Assembly (NCBI RefSeq): GCF_016864575.1
Contig: NZ_CP044125.1
Span: 620,001-684,000 of the forward strand
From: Rhizobium sp. BG4
GTDB lineage: Bacteria > Pseudomonadota > Alphaproteobacteria > Rhizobiales > Rhizobiaceae
Length of the DNA stretch: 64,000 bases
Direction of reading: 5' to 3'
Part shown: piece after piece, positions 16,907 to 24,790 of the stretch
How positions within the stretch are numbered: position 1 is the stretch's first letter
Layout: each line of letters begins with the position of its first letter
Notes under the pieces: generated by a model
Databases searched by the model: none
Told to the model about the DNA's origin: nothing
The model's input: the letters and a program-made list of their open reading frames with translations, nothing else
Made by a program: the position numbers and the translations under genes

Positions 16907-17919
16907 CGGACCCGCTGCCTCCAGAGGATCAGCAGGAAAGCCGGAGCGCCGACCAGTGCGGTGACGATGCCGACGGGCATTTCCGAGGGGAAGGCAGCGA
17001 TACGGCCCGCAAGATCGGCAGCGTTCAGCAAGAGCGGCCCGGCAATGGCGCTGAGCGCGATGACGGTGAACTGGTCGCCGCCAACGAGCCTGCGGATGAT
17101 ATGGGGCACAAGCAGGCCGATGAAGCCGATCGGGCCGCTGACGGCGACGGCAGAACCGGCGAGCACAACGATCAGCGCCGCAGCCAGCCCGCCGACGCGC
17201 CGCGCATTCTGGCCGAGCGACACGCCTGTCGTGTCATCGAGCGCCAGCACGCCGAAATGGCGGCCGGCCAGCAGCGCCGTGCCGCCGCCGAGGATCGAGA
17301 ACGGCAGGATGATCCAGACCTTGTCCCATTGCGCGCCGTTGATCGATCCGGCGAGCCAATAGACGATATCCTGCGCCGCATTGTTGGCGATCAGGATCGC
17401 CTGGACGAGCGCGGCAAGCACGAGCTGGATGGAAATGCCTGCGAGCGCCAGCTTCATGTCGTTCATGGCGCCCGAGACCGACAGCGCCCACATGGCGACG
17501 CCGACGGCCGCCGCACCTGTGAATGCGGGCCAGACGGTGCCCGCGCCCTTCAGCTCCGGTACTGCGATCAGGCAGAGGACGATGACCAGCGAAGCGCCGG
17601 CATTGATGCCGAAGGTCTGCGGCGAAGCGAGCGGATTGCGCGTCAGCGTCTGGATCAGCACCCCGGCGACCGCCAGATTGGCGCCGACCATGACGGCAAG
17701 CAGCGCCCGCGGCAAGCGGACATCCCAGACGAGCGCGCTATCGGGCGAGCCATCGGGTGAGACGAAAAGCGAGAGAGCGCGGAGAACCGGGAGCTCCGAA
17801 ACGCCGAAGGATATAGCAGCAATAATGACCGCAGCGAGCGCGGCAAGCAGCAGGCAGCCGAGCGCCAGCGGCTGCATCCGCCGCTCCTCAACGCTTCGTG
17901 CTGCCGCCGCTTCGCTCAC
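16903..17919 (-). CDS. fecC: Iron ABC transporter permease (FecC/FecCD family)
   Basis: This 338-residue permease has the FecCD hallmarks VWDVRLPRALLAVMVGANLAV, TLTRNPLASPQTFGI and SGPIGFIGLLVPHIIRRLVG. The open frame extends 52 codons further upstream, but that part is a low-complexity translation of the neighbouring coding strand. GTG 17919 lies 5 bases after the stop of the binding-protein gene with AAGG about 10 bases ahead. It forms the transmembrane channel with the second permease. Gene order B-C-D-E matches ferric dicitrate systems. Confidence 0.87.
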   Translation of the reverse strand: MSEAAAARSVEERRMQPLALGCLLLAALAAVIIAAISFGVSELPVLRALSLFVSPDGSPDSALVWDVRLPRALLAVMVGANLAVAGVLIQTLTRNPLASPQTFGINAGASLVIVLCLIAVPELKGAGTVWPAFTGAAAVGVAMWALSVSGAMNDMKLALAGISIQLVLAALVQAILIANNAAQDIVYWLAGSINGAQWDKVWIILPFSILGGGTALLAGRHFGVLALDDTTGVSLGQNARRVGGLAAALIVVLAGSAVAVSGPIGFIGLLVPHIIRRLVGGDQFTVIALSAIAGPLLLNAADLAGRIAAFPSEMPVGIVTALVGAPAFLLILWRQRVR

Positions 17920-17924
17920 CGCTG

Positions 17925-18854
17925 TCAGGCCTTGTAGACCTTGGCGAGGATTTCGCGGGCGATCATCTCGGCGGTCTTCAGCCCGCGGAAACGCGAGAAC
18001 TGGTTGCGATCGACCTCGAAAATGTTGCTGTCCTTGACGGCCGAGATGTTTGCGAAGGCGCTGTTGCTCTTCCACTGGTCGAGCACAGTGCCACCGGCAT
18101 CGGTCGCGACCAGGAGCACATCGGGATTGACGGCGATCAGCCGCTCGAGGCCCGCCCCGCTTTCCACCGCGTCGGAAGAATCGACCGCAGGCGTCAGGCC
18201 CATCGCCTTGAAGACGGAGCCGGTAAAGGACGAGGATGTGTGGAGGCTCATGGAATCGGGCGTCGCGACCGCCAGCAGGAAGCGGCGCTTTTCCCCGGCC
18301 GGGATCTTGGCGACCAGCGCTGCAACGACAGCCTCGTGATCCGCCACCGCCTTCTCGCCCTTCGCCTTGTCGCCCAGCGCATCGGCGATGGTGACGACGC
18401 CTTCCTTGATCGTCTGGTAGCTGCCTTCCCAGCTGTTCAGGACAATGGTGGGCGCGATGGCGCTGAGCTGCGCATAGATTGCCGAATGGCGGATTTCGTC
18501 GGCGATGATGAGATCGGGCGTCAGAGCGCTGACGAGCTCGAGGTTCGGCTCCAGCCGGGTGCCGACGGAGCTGTAATCGATCTTCTTGCCGAGCAGCTGC
18601 TCGATGCGCTTCGGCTGGTTGTCGTCGGTGATGCCGACGGGCACGACGCCGATCGCATCGAGAGACTGTACGAAGGAGAATTCGAGCGCCACGACGCGCT
18701 GCGGCCTGCCCTTGATCTCCGTGGAGCCGAGCCGGTGCTCGATCGTGCGGGCGGCGTCATCGGCAAAAGCCGGGCGGGCAACCAGCGCAGCACCGGCAGC
18801 GCCGAGGAGAAGGCCGAAATTGCGGCGGGATATCGGGTTCTGAAACAGGCTCAC
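17925..18854 (-). CDS. fecB: Periplasmic iron(III)-chelate binding protein (FecB-like)
   Basis: This 309-residue protein has a twin-arginine-like signal (ISRRNFGLLLGAAGAALVA, cleavage near AFA-DDA) and a type III periplasmic binding fold: RVVALEFSFVQSLDAIGVVP, then VGITDDNQP, LELVSALTPDLIIAD and VNPDVLLVATDAGG. The VALEFSFVQSLDA...VGIxDD pattern is that of FecB, suggesting ferric dicitrate or a related chelate. The start is GTG 18854, since the overlapping ATG reads straight into TGA; GGGAG lies 6 bases upstream of the GTG. It leads a four-gene operon. Upstream, GTAAA-G-TTTAC (18932-18942) could be a regulator site, but no clear iron box was recognised. Confidence 0.87.
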   Translation of the reverse strand: MSLFQNPISRRNFGLLLGAAGAALVARPAFADDAARTIEHRLGSTEIKGRPQRVVALEFSFVQSLDAIGVVPVGITDDNQPKRIEQLLGKKIDYSSVGTRLEPNLELVSALTPDLIIADEIRHSAIYAQLSAIAPTIVLNSWEGSYQTIKEGVVTIADALGDKAKGEKAVADHEAVVAALVAKIPAGEKRRFLLAVATPDSMSLHTSSSFTGSVFKAMGLTPAVDSSDAVESGAGLERLIAVNPDVLLVATDAGGTVLDQWKSNSAFANISAVKDSNIFEVDRNQFSRFRGLKTAEMIAREILAKVYKA

Positions 18855-18955
18855 ATCAAACTCCCAGCTGAAATTGCGGGAGGCGGGTCCCGCTTCAAAA
18901 TTCCGCTACAGAATTGACGTGCAGACTTCAAGTAAAGTTTACAAAAACTCTCACC

Positions 18956-19429
18956 TTATTTTTTCTCAGGCAGTTTCAGGGCGCCGTGGGTCTTCATGCT
19001 GCGGATCGCGAAGTTCGAGCGGATGTCGCTGACATTGGGCAAGGTCAGCAGCGTTTCGGTCAGCAGACGCTCATAGGCGGCAAGATCCTCGACCACCACC
19101 TCGGCCAGAAAATCGGCCGTTCCCGAGATCAGGAAGCAGGAGACAATTTCGGGGATTGCCAGAAGCGCGGCCTGCTGCGCCTCGGAATTCTCGCGGGTAT
19201 GATGCGCGACCTTGAACTCGACGAACACGGTGAGCCCAAGCCCGACCTCCTTGCGGTCGATATCGGCGCGGTAGCCGCGGATGACGCCCGACTTTTCGAG
19301 GTTGCGGATACGGCGCAGACAGGGCGACGGGGAGAGGTTCACCTTCTCGGCGATCTCCACATTGGTGGCCCGCGCATCCTCCTGAAGGCACTTGAGGATG
19401 GCGATATCGAATTTATCGAGATTTGGCAT
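18956..19429 (-). CDS. Lrp/AsnC-family transcriptional regulator
   Basis: This 157-residue regulator has an N-terminal HTH (LDKFDIAILKCLQEDARATN, then IAEKVNLSPSPCLRRIRNLE) and a C-terminal RAM ligand domain (IVSCFLISGTADFLAEVVVEDLAAYE). It is divergent from an EamA-type exporter, a common Lrp pairing in which the regulator senses an amino acid and switches on its exporter. Two dyad sequences in the 142-base gap, spaced exactly three helical turns apart, are probable binding sites. It could also influence the downstream iron operon on the same strand, 101 bases away, but that is not evident. Confidence 0.92.
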   Translation of the reverse strand: MPNLDKFDIAILKCLQEDARATNVEIAEKVNLSPSPCLRRIRNLEKSGVIRGYRADIDRKEVGLGLTVFVEFKVAHHTRENSEAQQAALLAIPEIVSCFLISGTADFLAEVVVEDLAAYERLLTETLLTLPNVSDIRSNFAIRSMKTHGALKLPEKK

Positions 19430-19454
19430 ATCCGATAACTTTCAAAGATGATCT

Positions 19455-19500
19455 TGGCAGATAATTGCCAGTATCACGATTTCTTTGCCATAGATAGCAA
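19455..19500. promoter_or_regulatory. Two candidate Lrp-binding dyads
   Basis: TGGCA-N6-TGCCA at 19455-19470 and TTGC-N8-GCAA at 19485-19500 have centres 30 bases apart, placing them on the same face of the helix. This fits cooperative binding by an Lrp octamer. They lie between the divergent lrp-type and exporter genes. Confidence 0.45.
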
Positions 19501-19571
19501 GGACATGCCGGGGCCTTCCGGCCTATCTTCTTTCCAACCGGAGATCATCCGGACCACGGAAAGATAGAGCC

Positions 19572-20477
19572 ATGGCCAGCATCAGCCTCACCAACGACAA
19601 GTCCCCGTCCCTGCTTCCCGGCTATGCGGGCGGCACGGTGACCGTGCTTATCTGGGCTTCGTGGTTCCTCGCGACGCGCCACAGCGCGGCGACGCCGCTC
19701 GGCTCGATCGATATCGGCCTGATCCGCTACGGCATTCCAGCACTCGTGCTGGCACCGGTCTGGCTGAAGACTGGGTTGCTGCCGAAGGGCCTGCCGCTGC
19801 ATCTCTTGGCGCTGATGGTTGCTGGTGCCGGTGCCGTCTTCTTCCTCGTCACGACGCTGGCGATCCATTCGACGCCTGCCGCCTCATCCGGCATCCTGCT
19901 CGGCGGCTCGATGCCGCTTGCAACCGCCGTTATCGGCATCCTGCTCTTCGGCGAGCGTCCCGACATCACCCGCAAGCTCGGCCTCGCCGCAATCGTCGGC
20001 GGCGTACTGATCCTGCTGATCGAAAGCCTCGCCGATGCATCGCTTCCCTGGACGAGCTTCGTCATGCTGCCTGCCGGTGCCGTGCTCTGGGCAAGCTATA
20101 CCCACGCCTTCCGCCGCAGCGGCCTGACGGCGCTGCAGGCAAGCGCCCTCGTCGCCATCTGGTCGTTCCTGGTGATTGCCGTCCTTGCCCTCGCCTTCGG
20201 CACCTCGCTGGCGCAGGCAAGTGCTGCCGATCTCGGGCTGCAGGTGCTGAGCCAAGGCGTGCTTTCGGGATTGGTGGCGATGGTCGCCTATGGCACCGCG
20301 GTCAAGACGCTCGGCGGCACGCAGGCCGCAGCCTTCACCGCGCTCACGCCGGTCCTCGCCACGATCGGCGGCGGCATGTTGCTCGGTGAACCCGTCGGCA
20401 TGGCGGAGATCGCCGCCGCCGTCATCACCGGCATCGGCGTCGCGCTCTCGACGGGCATTGCGGCCAGACGCCGCTAG
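19572..20477 (+). CDS. EamA/DMT-family transporter, probable metabolite exporter
   Basis: This 301-residue membrane protein has two EamA repeats and about 10 helices. Marks are GGTVTVLIWASWFLATRHS in helix 1, TPAASSGILLGGSMPLATAVIGILLFGERP at the end of repeat one, and AAFTALTPVLATIGGGMLLGEPV in repeat two (the conserved TPxxAxxxGxxxLGE pattern). Family members such as RhtA and YdcZ-type proteins export amino acids or other metabolites. Divergence from an Lrp regulator supports amino acid export. A strong terminator follows. Confidence 0.87.
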   Translation: MASISLTNDKSPSLLPGYAGGTVTVLIWASWFLATRHSAATPLGSIDIGLIRYGIPALVLAPVWLKTGLLPKGLPLHLLALMVAGAGAVFFLVTTLAIHSTPAASSGILLGGSMPLATAVIGILLFGERPDITRKLGLAAIVGGVLILLIESLADASLPWTSFVMLPAGAVLWASYTHAFRRSGLTALQASALVAIWSFLVIAVLALAFGTSLAQASAADLGLQVLSQGVLSGLVAMVAYGTAVKTLGGTQAAAFTALTPVLATIGGGMLLGEPVGMAEIAAAVITGIGVALSTGIAARRR

Positions 20478-20494
20478 TCATTCCTCACATGAAA

Positions 20495-20522
20495 AGCCCG
20501 GCTGAGACGCCGGGCTTTTTTT
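20495..20522 (+). terminator. Rho-independent terminator after the EamA gene
   Basis: AGCCCGGC (20495-20502) and GCCGGGCT (20509-20516) form a perfect 8-bp stem with loop TGAGAC, followed by a run of seven Ts. It serves the exporter gene and may also stop transcription converging from the opposite strand. Confidence 0.92.
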
Positions 20523-20526
20523 GCAT

Positions 20527-21141
20527 TCAAGCCTGCATCACCACGACCTTGGCGCCAGGCGCGACGCGATCATAGAGATCGATGACATCATGGTTGAGCA
20601 TGCGGATGCAGCCACTCGACATCGCAAGGCCGATCGATTGCGGCTGATTGGTGCCGTGGATGCGGAAATGGGTGTCGTTGCCGCCGCGGTAGAGATACAT
20701 GGCGCGAGCGCCGAGCGGATTGTTCGGGCCACCCGGCATGCCGCCGGCGAGCCTGCGGTAGCGCTCTTCGCGGCGCTGCATGTTTTCGGTCGGCGTCCAG
20801 CTCGGCCATTCCGCCTTGCGCCCGACATAGGCGCCACCGGCAAAGGCCAGCCCCTCGCGGCCGACGCCGACGCCATAGCGCATCGCCCTGCCATCGCCGA
20901 GGATGTAATAGAGGCGGCGCGCGGGCGTATCGACGACGACGGTGCCGATATCATAGCTCGAAACGTAGGAGACTTCCTGACGGCGCAGTTCAGGATCGAC
21001 CTTGTCGAGCGGCATGGCCGGAAGCGGAAACTTCTCGGCCGGGAGAGCCGCATAGTTGGCGCGGTGATCAGGACCGCTCGACGCGCATCCGGCAAGAAGT
21101 GCGGAAACGCCCAAAACGAAACCGCGGCGGGAAATCGACAT
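20527..21141 (-). CDS. L,D-transpeptidase lipoprotein (YkuD/ErfK family)
   Basis: This 204-residue envelope protein crosslinks peptidoglycan or attaches proteins to it. It begins with a lipoprotein signal (SRRGFVLGVSALLAGC, lipid cysteine at 19). The YkuD domain follows (about 65-203), ending with the catalytic block HGTNQPQSIGLAMSSGCIRM, in which the histidine and the cysteine of SSGC are the active-site residues. The rhizobial family is unusually large and members typically have YVGRKAEWPSWTPTENM ahead of the active site, as here. Alphaproteobacteria with polar growth rely heavily on LD crosslinks. It stands alone with an upstream gap of about 170 bases. Confidence 0.92.
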   Translation of the reverse strand: MSISRRGFVLGVSALLAGCASSGPDHRANYAALPAEKFPLPAMPLDKVDPELRRQEVSYVSSYDIGTVVVDTPARRLYYILGDGRAMRYGVGVGREGLAFAGGAYVGRKAEWPSWTPTENMQRREERYRRLAGGMPGGPNNPLGARAMYLYRGGNDTHFRIHGTNQPQSIGLAMSSGCIRMLNHDVIDLYDRVAPGAKVVVMQA

Positions 21142-21252
21142 CGAAACAGGTCCTTAACGTTCGGTTGATGCGACCGAAGTTAATGAGATTATGGTTAATG
21201 AACCGCTAAGCGCGACCGTGGAAGTTGAGTTAGGACAAGAGGATATGGGACT

Positions 21253-21297
21253 GCATCATTGAATGATGCATCATCCGATGCTATTTTTGATGCATCA
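21253..21297. promoter_or_regulatory. Repeated palindromes upstream of vapBC (autoregulatory operator)
   Basis: GCATCATT-G-AATGATGC forms a perfect dyad at 21253-21269. The 10-base palindrome TGATGCATCA occurs exactly twice, at 21264-21273 and 21288-21297, the second copy ending in the ribosome binding site of the antitoxin gene. This is typical of toxin-antitoxin self-repression, where the antitoxin dimer binds repeated sites. Confidence 0.65.
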
Positions 21298-21307
21298 GGA
21301 GACGACA

Positions 21308-21514
21308 ATGCGCACCACGATAACGCTGGACGATGAACTGCTTGAGAAGGCACGCCGCTATACCGGCGTGGCGGAGACGCCCACCCTCATCCGGCTGGCG
21401 CTCGAAGGGCTCGTTCAACGCGAAGCGGCAAGACGCCTTGCCGACCTGGGCGGCACTGAACCGAATATTGAGGCGCCGCCGAGACGGCGGTTTGGTCCGG
21501 TCGAGCCGGAATGA
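21308..21514 (+). CDS. vapB: VapB-type antitoxin
   Basis: This 68-residue protein has an N-terminal DNA-binding ribbon and helix (MRTTITLDDELLEKARRYTG, residues 1-20). After it comes a flexible, proline-rich tail (EAPPRRRFGPVEPE) that would wrap the toxin active site. It matches the VapB / type II antitoxin family with the AHH/RHH-like start. AGGAG at 21297-21301 lies 6 bases before ATG 21308. It overlaps the toxin gene by 4 bases (ATGA), ensuring coupled translation. Upstream palindromes suggest self-repression. Confidence 0.85.
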   Translation: MRTTITLDDELLEKARRYTGVAETPTLIRLALEGLVQREAARRLADLGGTEPNIEAPPRRRFGPVEPE

Positions 21515-21885
21515 TCCTTATCGACAGCTCGATCTGGATCGATCACTTTCGCGCTGCGGATGACTACCTGGACGCGTTACTGCGGTCGGAGAATGTCATC
21601 ATTCACCCGTTCGTCATCGGTGAATTGTCGCTTGGGCATATTTCTCGATATGATGCGATCATGACGATGCTCGCGGACCTGCCGGTCATTTCGGTCGCGG
21701 ACGACGCCGAAGTTCGCCACATGATCCGTAGCAACAAGCTGTTCGGCACGGGCATCGGCTATATCGATGCCCATCTTCTCGCCTCGGCCCTTCTATCTCA
21801 ACGGCACACGCTCTGGACTCGCGACAAGCGGCTGCACCGCATAGCGAGCACGCTCGGTGTCGCCATGCCGTTTCACCTGCACTAA
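21511..21885 (+). CDS. vapC: VapC-type PIN-domain ribonuclease toxin
   Basis: This 124-residue PIN nuclease starts MILIDSSIWIDHFR. The four expected acidic residues are present: Asp5, Glu38 (VIGELSLG), Asp86 (GIGYIDAHLL) and Asp105 (TRDKRL). They would hold Mg2+ for cleavage of RNA, typically tRNA or rRNA. It overlaps vapB by 4 bases and its end is 6 bases from the convergent ETF-QO gene. All active-site residues are intact, so the module looks functional. Confidence 0.88.
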   Translation: MILIDSSIWIDHFRAADDYLDALLRSENVIIHPFVIGELSLGHISRYDAIMTMLADLPVISVADDAEVRHMIRSNKLFGTGIGYIDAHLLASALLSQRHTLWTRDKRLHRIASTLGVAMPFHLH

Positions 21886-21891
21886 GCCACT

Positions 21892-23556
21892 TCACATATT
21901 CGGATAAACCGGCCCCTCGCCGCCCTGGGGCGGAACCCAGTTGATGTTCTGGTTGGGGTCCTTGATGTCGCAGGTCTTGCAGTGGACGCAGTTCTGGGCG
22001 TTGATGACGTAGGTCTCCTGCCCGTCCTTCTCCACCCATTCGTATACGCCGGCAGGACAGTAGCGGGTCGAGGGACCGGCGTAGATGTCGTGCTCGGATG
22101 ACTTCTGCAGGGCCATGTCCTTGACCTGCAGATGCACCGGCTGATCTTCCTCGTGGTTGGTGTTCGACAGGAACACCGAGGAGAGGCGGTCAAAGGTGAG
22201 CACGCCATCCGGCTTCGGATATTCGATCTTCTTGTGCTGCGAGGCAGGTTCCAGGGAGGCGGCGTCGGTCTTGCCGTGGCCGAGCGTGCCGAAGAAGGAG
22301 AAGCCGAACAGCGTATTGGTCCACATGTCGAGCCCGCCGAGGCCGATGCCGACAAGCGTGCCGAACTTCGACCAGAGCGGCTTGACGTTGCGGACCTTCT
22401 TCAGGTCCTTGCCGATGGCTGTCTTGCGCCATTCGTTCTCGATCTCGACGACCTCGTCATTGGCGCGGCCGGCGGCGATCGCGTCGGCGATCTTTTCGGC
22501 GGCAAGCATGCCCGACAGCACGGCGTTGTGGCTGCCCTTGATGCGGGGAACGTTGACGAAACCGGCCGAGCAGCCGATCAGCGCCCCACCCGGGAAGGTC
22601 AGTTTCGGCACCGACTGGTAGCCGCCCTCGGTGATGGCGCGGGCGCCGTAGGACAGCCGCTTGCCGCCCTCGAAGGTGCCGCGGATCGCCGGGTGCGTCT
22701 TGAAGCGCTGGAACTCTTCGAAGGGATAGAGATAGGGGTTCTTGTAGTTCAGGTGCACGACGAAGCCGACGGCGACCATGTTGTCTTCGAGGTGATAGAG
22801 GAACGAGCCGCCGCCCGCCGCCATGCCGAGCGGCCAGCCGAAGGAGTGCTGCACCAGACCCTGCTTGTGGTTCTCCGGCTTGACCTGCCAGAGTTCCTTG
22901 ATGCCGATGCCGAATTTCTGCGGCTCGCGATCCTTCTGCAGATCGAACTTGGCAATGAGCTGCTTGGCGAGCGAGCCGCGCACGCCTTCGCCGATCAGCA
23001 CGTATTTGCCCATCAGCTCCATGCCGCGGGTAAAGTTCGGGCCGGGCTCGCCGTTCTTCTCGATGCCCATGTCGCCGGTGGCGACGCCGATGACGGCGCC
23101 CTCGTCGTTGTAAAGCACTTCGGTGGCGGCAAAGCCCGGATAGATCTCGACGCCGAGCGCTTCGGCGTGGCCCGCGAGCCAGCGACAGACGTTGCCGAGC
23201 GAGACGATGTAATTGCCGTGATTGTTCATCAGCGGCGGCATCAGGGCATTCGGTAAGCGGATGGAGCCGGCGGGGCCGAGCACCAGGAAGTGGTCGGCAT
23301 TGACTTCGGTCTTGAAGGGATGATCGCTTTCCGAGCGCCAGTCCGGCAGCAGGCGGTCGATGCCGATGGGATCGACGACGGCACCCGAGAGGATATGCGC
23401 GCCGACTTCGGCGCCCTTCTCAAGCACCACGACCGAAAGATCCGGATTGACCTGCTTCAGGCGGATCGCGGCCGACAGGCCGGCCGGTCCACCGCCGACG
23501 ATCACCACGTCGAATTCCATGCTTTCGCGTTCCGGAAGCTCAGTCGTCTCGGTCAT
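21892..23556 (-). CDS. Electron-transfer flavoprotein-ubiquinone oxidoreductase
   Basis: This 554-residue membrane-associated flavoprotein passes electrons from ETF (fatty acid and amino acid oxidation) to ubiquinone. It shows the FAD dinucleotide fold (DVVIVGGGPAGLSAAIRL), GVRGSLAKQLIAKFDL, the GGALIGCSAGFVNVPRIKGS segment, and the C-terminal 4Fe-4S ligands in TRYCPAGVYEW and NCVHCKTCDIKDP. Length and order match human ETFDH without its transit peptide. ATG 23556 is chosen because the family starts a few residues before MEFDVVIVGGG. A promoter with a possible MerR-type site lies about 150 bases upstream. Confidence 0.95.
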   Translation of the reverse strand: MTETTELPERESMEFDVVIVGGGPAGLSAAIRLKQVNPDLSVVVLEKGAEVGAHILSGAVVDPIGIDRLLPDWRSESDHPFKTEVNADHFLVLGPAGSIRLPNALMPPLMNNHGNYIVSLGNVCRWLAGHAEALGVEIYPGFAATEVLYNDEGAVIGVATGDMGIEKNGEPGPNFTRGMELMGKYVLIGEGVRGSLAKQLIAKFDLQKDREPQKFGIGIKELWQVKPENHKQGLVQHSFGWPLGMAAGGGSFLYHLEDNMVAVGFVVHLNYKNPYLYPFEEFQRFKTHPAIRGTFEGGKRLSYGARAITEGGYQSVPKLTFPGGALIGCSAGFVNVPRIKGSHNAVLSGMLAAEKIADAIAAGRANDEVVEIENEWRKTAIGKDLKKVRNVKPLWSKFGTLVGIGLGGLDMWTNTLFGFSFFGTLGHGKTDAASLEPASQHKKIEYPKPDGVLTFDRLSSVFLSNTNHEEDQPVHLQVKDMALQKSSEHDIYAGPSTRYCPAGVYEWVEKDGQETYVINAQNCVHCKTCDIKDPNQNINWVPPQGGEGPVYPNM

Positions 23557-23697
23557 ATCAGTCAGGTCTCCGCTCGGCCGTTCGCCCGGCCACATTCCCC
23601 ATCTGGGGTAATCTCTTGTCAAAACCGGAAAGCATTGTCGAGCCGGGAAGCGACAGCCAATCCTCCAATTCGCACAATGATTTCCTCCGTGCTCATA

Positions 23698-23726
23698 AAC
23701 CTATTTAACGTTTACGTTCACGTCAA
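23698..23726 (-). promoter_or_regulatory. Promoter for ETF-QO with overlapping direct ACGT repeats
   Basis: On the minus strand TTGACG (23726-23721) and TAGGTT (23703-23698) are separated by 17 bases and could be the -35 and -10 boxes. The spacer contains regularly repeated ACGT units (AACGTTTACGTTCACGT on the plus strand at 23707-23723). These resemble sites of MerR-family regulators of acyl-CoA and branched-chain amino acid breakdown (LiuR type). The regulator is not in the window. Confidence 0.4.
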
Positions 23727-23812
23727 TTATGCGACGCCGATTTTGCGTCTCTCTGCGCTTTCCTTTCCCACTGGCGGCGCCTTATACAGAAGCACGACAT
23801 CAGGAGGACATC

Positions 23813-24601
23813 ATGGATCTCGGCATCAAGGGCAAACGCGCACTCGTTCTGGCTTCATCCCGCGGCCTTGGCCAGGGGATCGCAGTGGCTTTGGCGCGCG
23901 AGGGCGCAAACGTGCTGCTCTGCGGGCGCAGCGGCGAGCAGCTGGAAGCCAATTGCAAGGCGATCAATGCCGAGGGCAACGGCAAGGCCGACTGGATCTG
24001 GGCCGATCTCGGCGACGAGAACTTCGTCGCGACGGTGACGGCGGCGGTCAAGGAGAAGTTCGGCGGCCTCGATATCCTCGTCAACAATACCGGCGGCCCG
24101 ACGCCCGGCACGACCGAGGAGATGAGCGCCGAGAAGCTCGAGACCTATTTCTTCTCGATGGTGCTACGGGTCATCACACTGACCAACGCGTTGCTTCCCG
24201 GCATGAAGCAGCAGGGCTGGGGCCGTATCCTGACGGTCGCCTCCTCCGGCGTCATCGAGCCAATCGCCAATCTGGCGCTCTCCAATACGCTGCGCCCTGC
24301 CCTTGCCGGCTGGAGCAAGACGCTGGCCTCCGAGATCGCCAACCATGGCGTCACCGCCAACCTGCTGCTGCCGGGCAGCATTCTGACCGGCCGCCTCGAC
24401 GAACTCGATGGTGCGGCAGCAAGACGCACCGGCAAAAAGATGGACGAAATCCGCTCGGAAAAGGAAGCGCGCATTCCAGTTGGGCGCTACGGGAAGGTCG
24501 ATGAGTTTGCGGCGACGGCGGCGTTTTTGTGCAGCGAACCAGCAAGTTACATCACGGGGTCATTGATCCGTTGTGATGGTGGAGCGGCCCGCTCAGTGTA
24601 G
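23813..24601 (+). CDS. Short-chain dehydrogenase/reductase family protein with atypical active site
   Basis: This 262-residue protein has a Rossmann fold. The nucleotide loop is LASSRGLGQGIAVALAREG (residues about 13-31, with ASSRGLGQG replacing the usual TGxxxGxG) and the NNTG segment is in LVNNTGGPTPG. The C-terminal ITGSLIRCDGGA is normal. Where the classical YxxxK should be, the sequence reads PIANLALSNTLRPALAGWSK, with no tyrosine or lysine in register. That matches the BKR-like subgroup lacking the standard tetrad. Hence oxidoreductase activity is uncertain. AGGAGG at 23802-23807, 5 bases before ATG 23813, fixes the start. Confidence 0.82.
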   Translation: MDLGIKGKRALVLASSRGLGQGIAVALAREGANVLLCGRSGEQLEANCKAINAEGNGKADWIWADLGDENFVATVTAAVKEKFGGLDILVNNTGGPTPGTTEEMSAEKLETYFFSMVLRVITLTNALLPGMKQQGWGRILTVASSGVIEPIANLALSNTLRPALAGWSKTLASEIANHGVTANLLLPGSILTGRLDELDGAAARRTGKKMDEIRSEKEARIPVGRYGKVDEFAATAAFLCSEPASYITGSLIRCDGGAARSV

Positions 24602-24625
24602 TCGACTGATGTAGCGACCCAGTAT

Positions 24626-24646
24626 ATATTAGTCACGGACTAATAT
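24626..24646. promoter_or_regulatory. Perfect 9-bp inverted repeat, candidate TetR-type operator for the RND operon
   Basis: ATATTAGTC at 24626-24634 and GACTAATAT at 24638-24646 are exact inverted repeats around ACG. The site lies 145 bases before the efflux adaptor gene in an AT-rich promoter region. Such long perfect dyads are typical operators of TetR-family repressors that control RND pumps. No tetR gene is nearby. It lacks a T run, so a terminator role is less likely. Confidence 0.5.
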
Positions 24647-24790
24647 TACGGAATGTTCATTACGAAAATTTAAGCTGTTATAAACGCTTAGTGATCGTAA
24701 GCGGCGAATAATGTCTTTTTTGCGCCGCAAAATAAGCGGCTCAGTTAGAGCATAGAATTCGCCCCATTCTGTTTAAAACCGGTCTCGCTC

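Noticed and set aside
18855..18955. Iron-responsive box upstream of the fecB-like gene
   Set aside because: A TGA-N10-TCA spacing was seen rather than TGA-N9-TCA, and GTAAAGTTTAC does not match an iron box I know.
20527..21300. CRISPR-like short repeats near the toxin-antitoxin genes
   Set aside because: Only two copies of a 10-base palindrome without spacers; they fit an operator.
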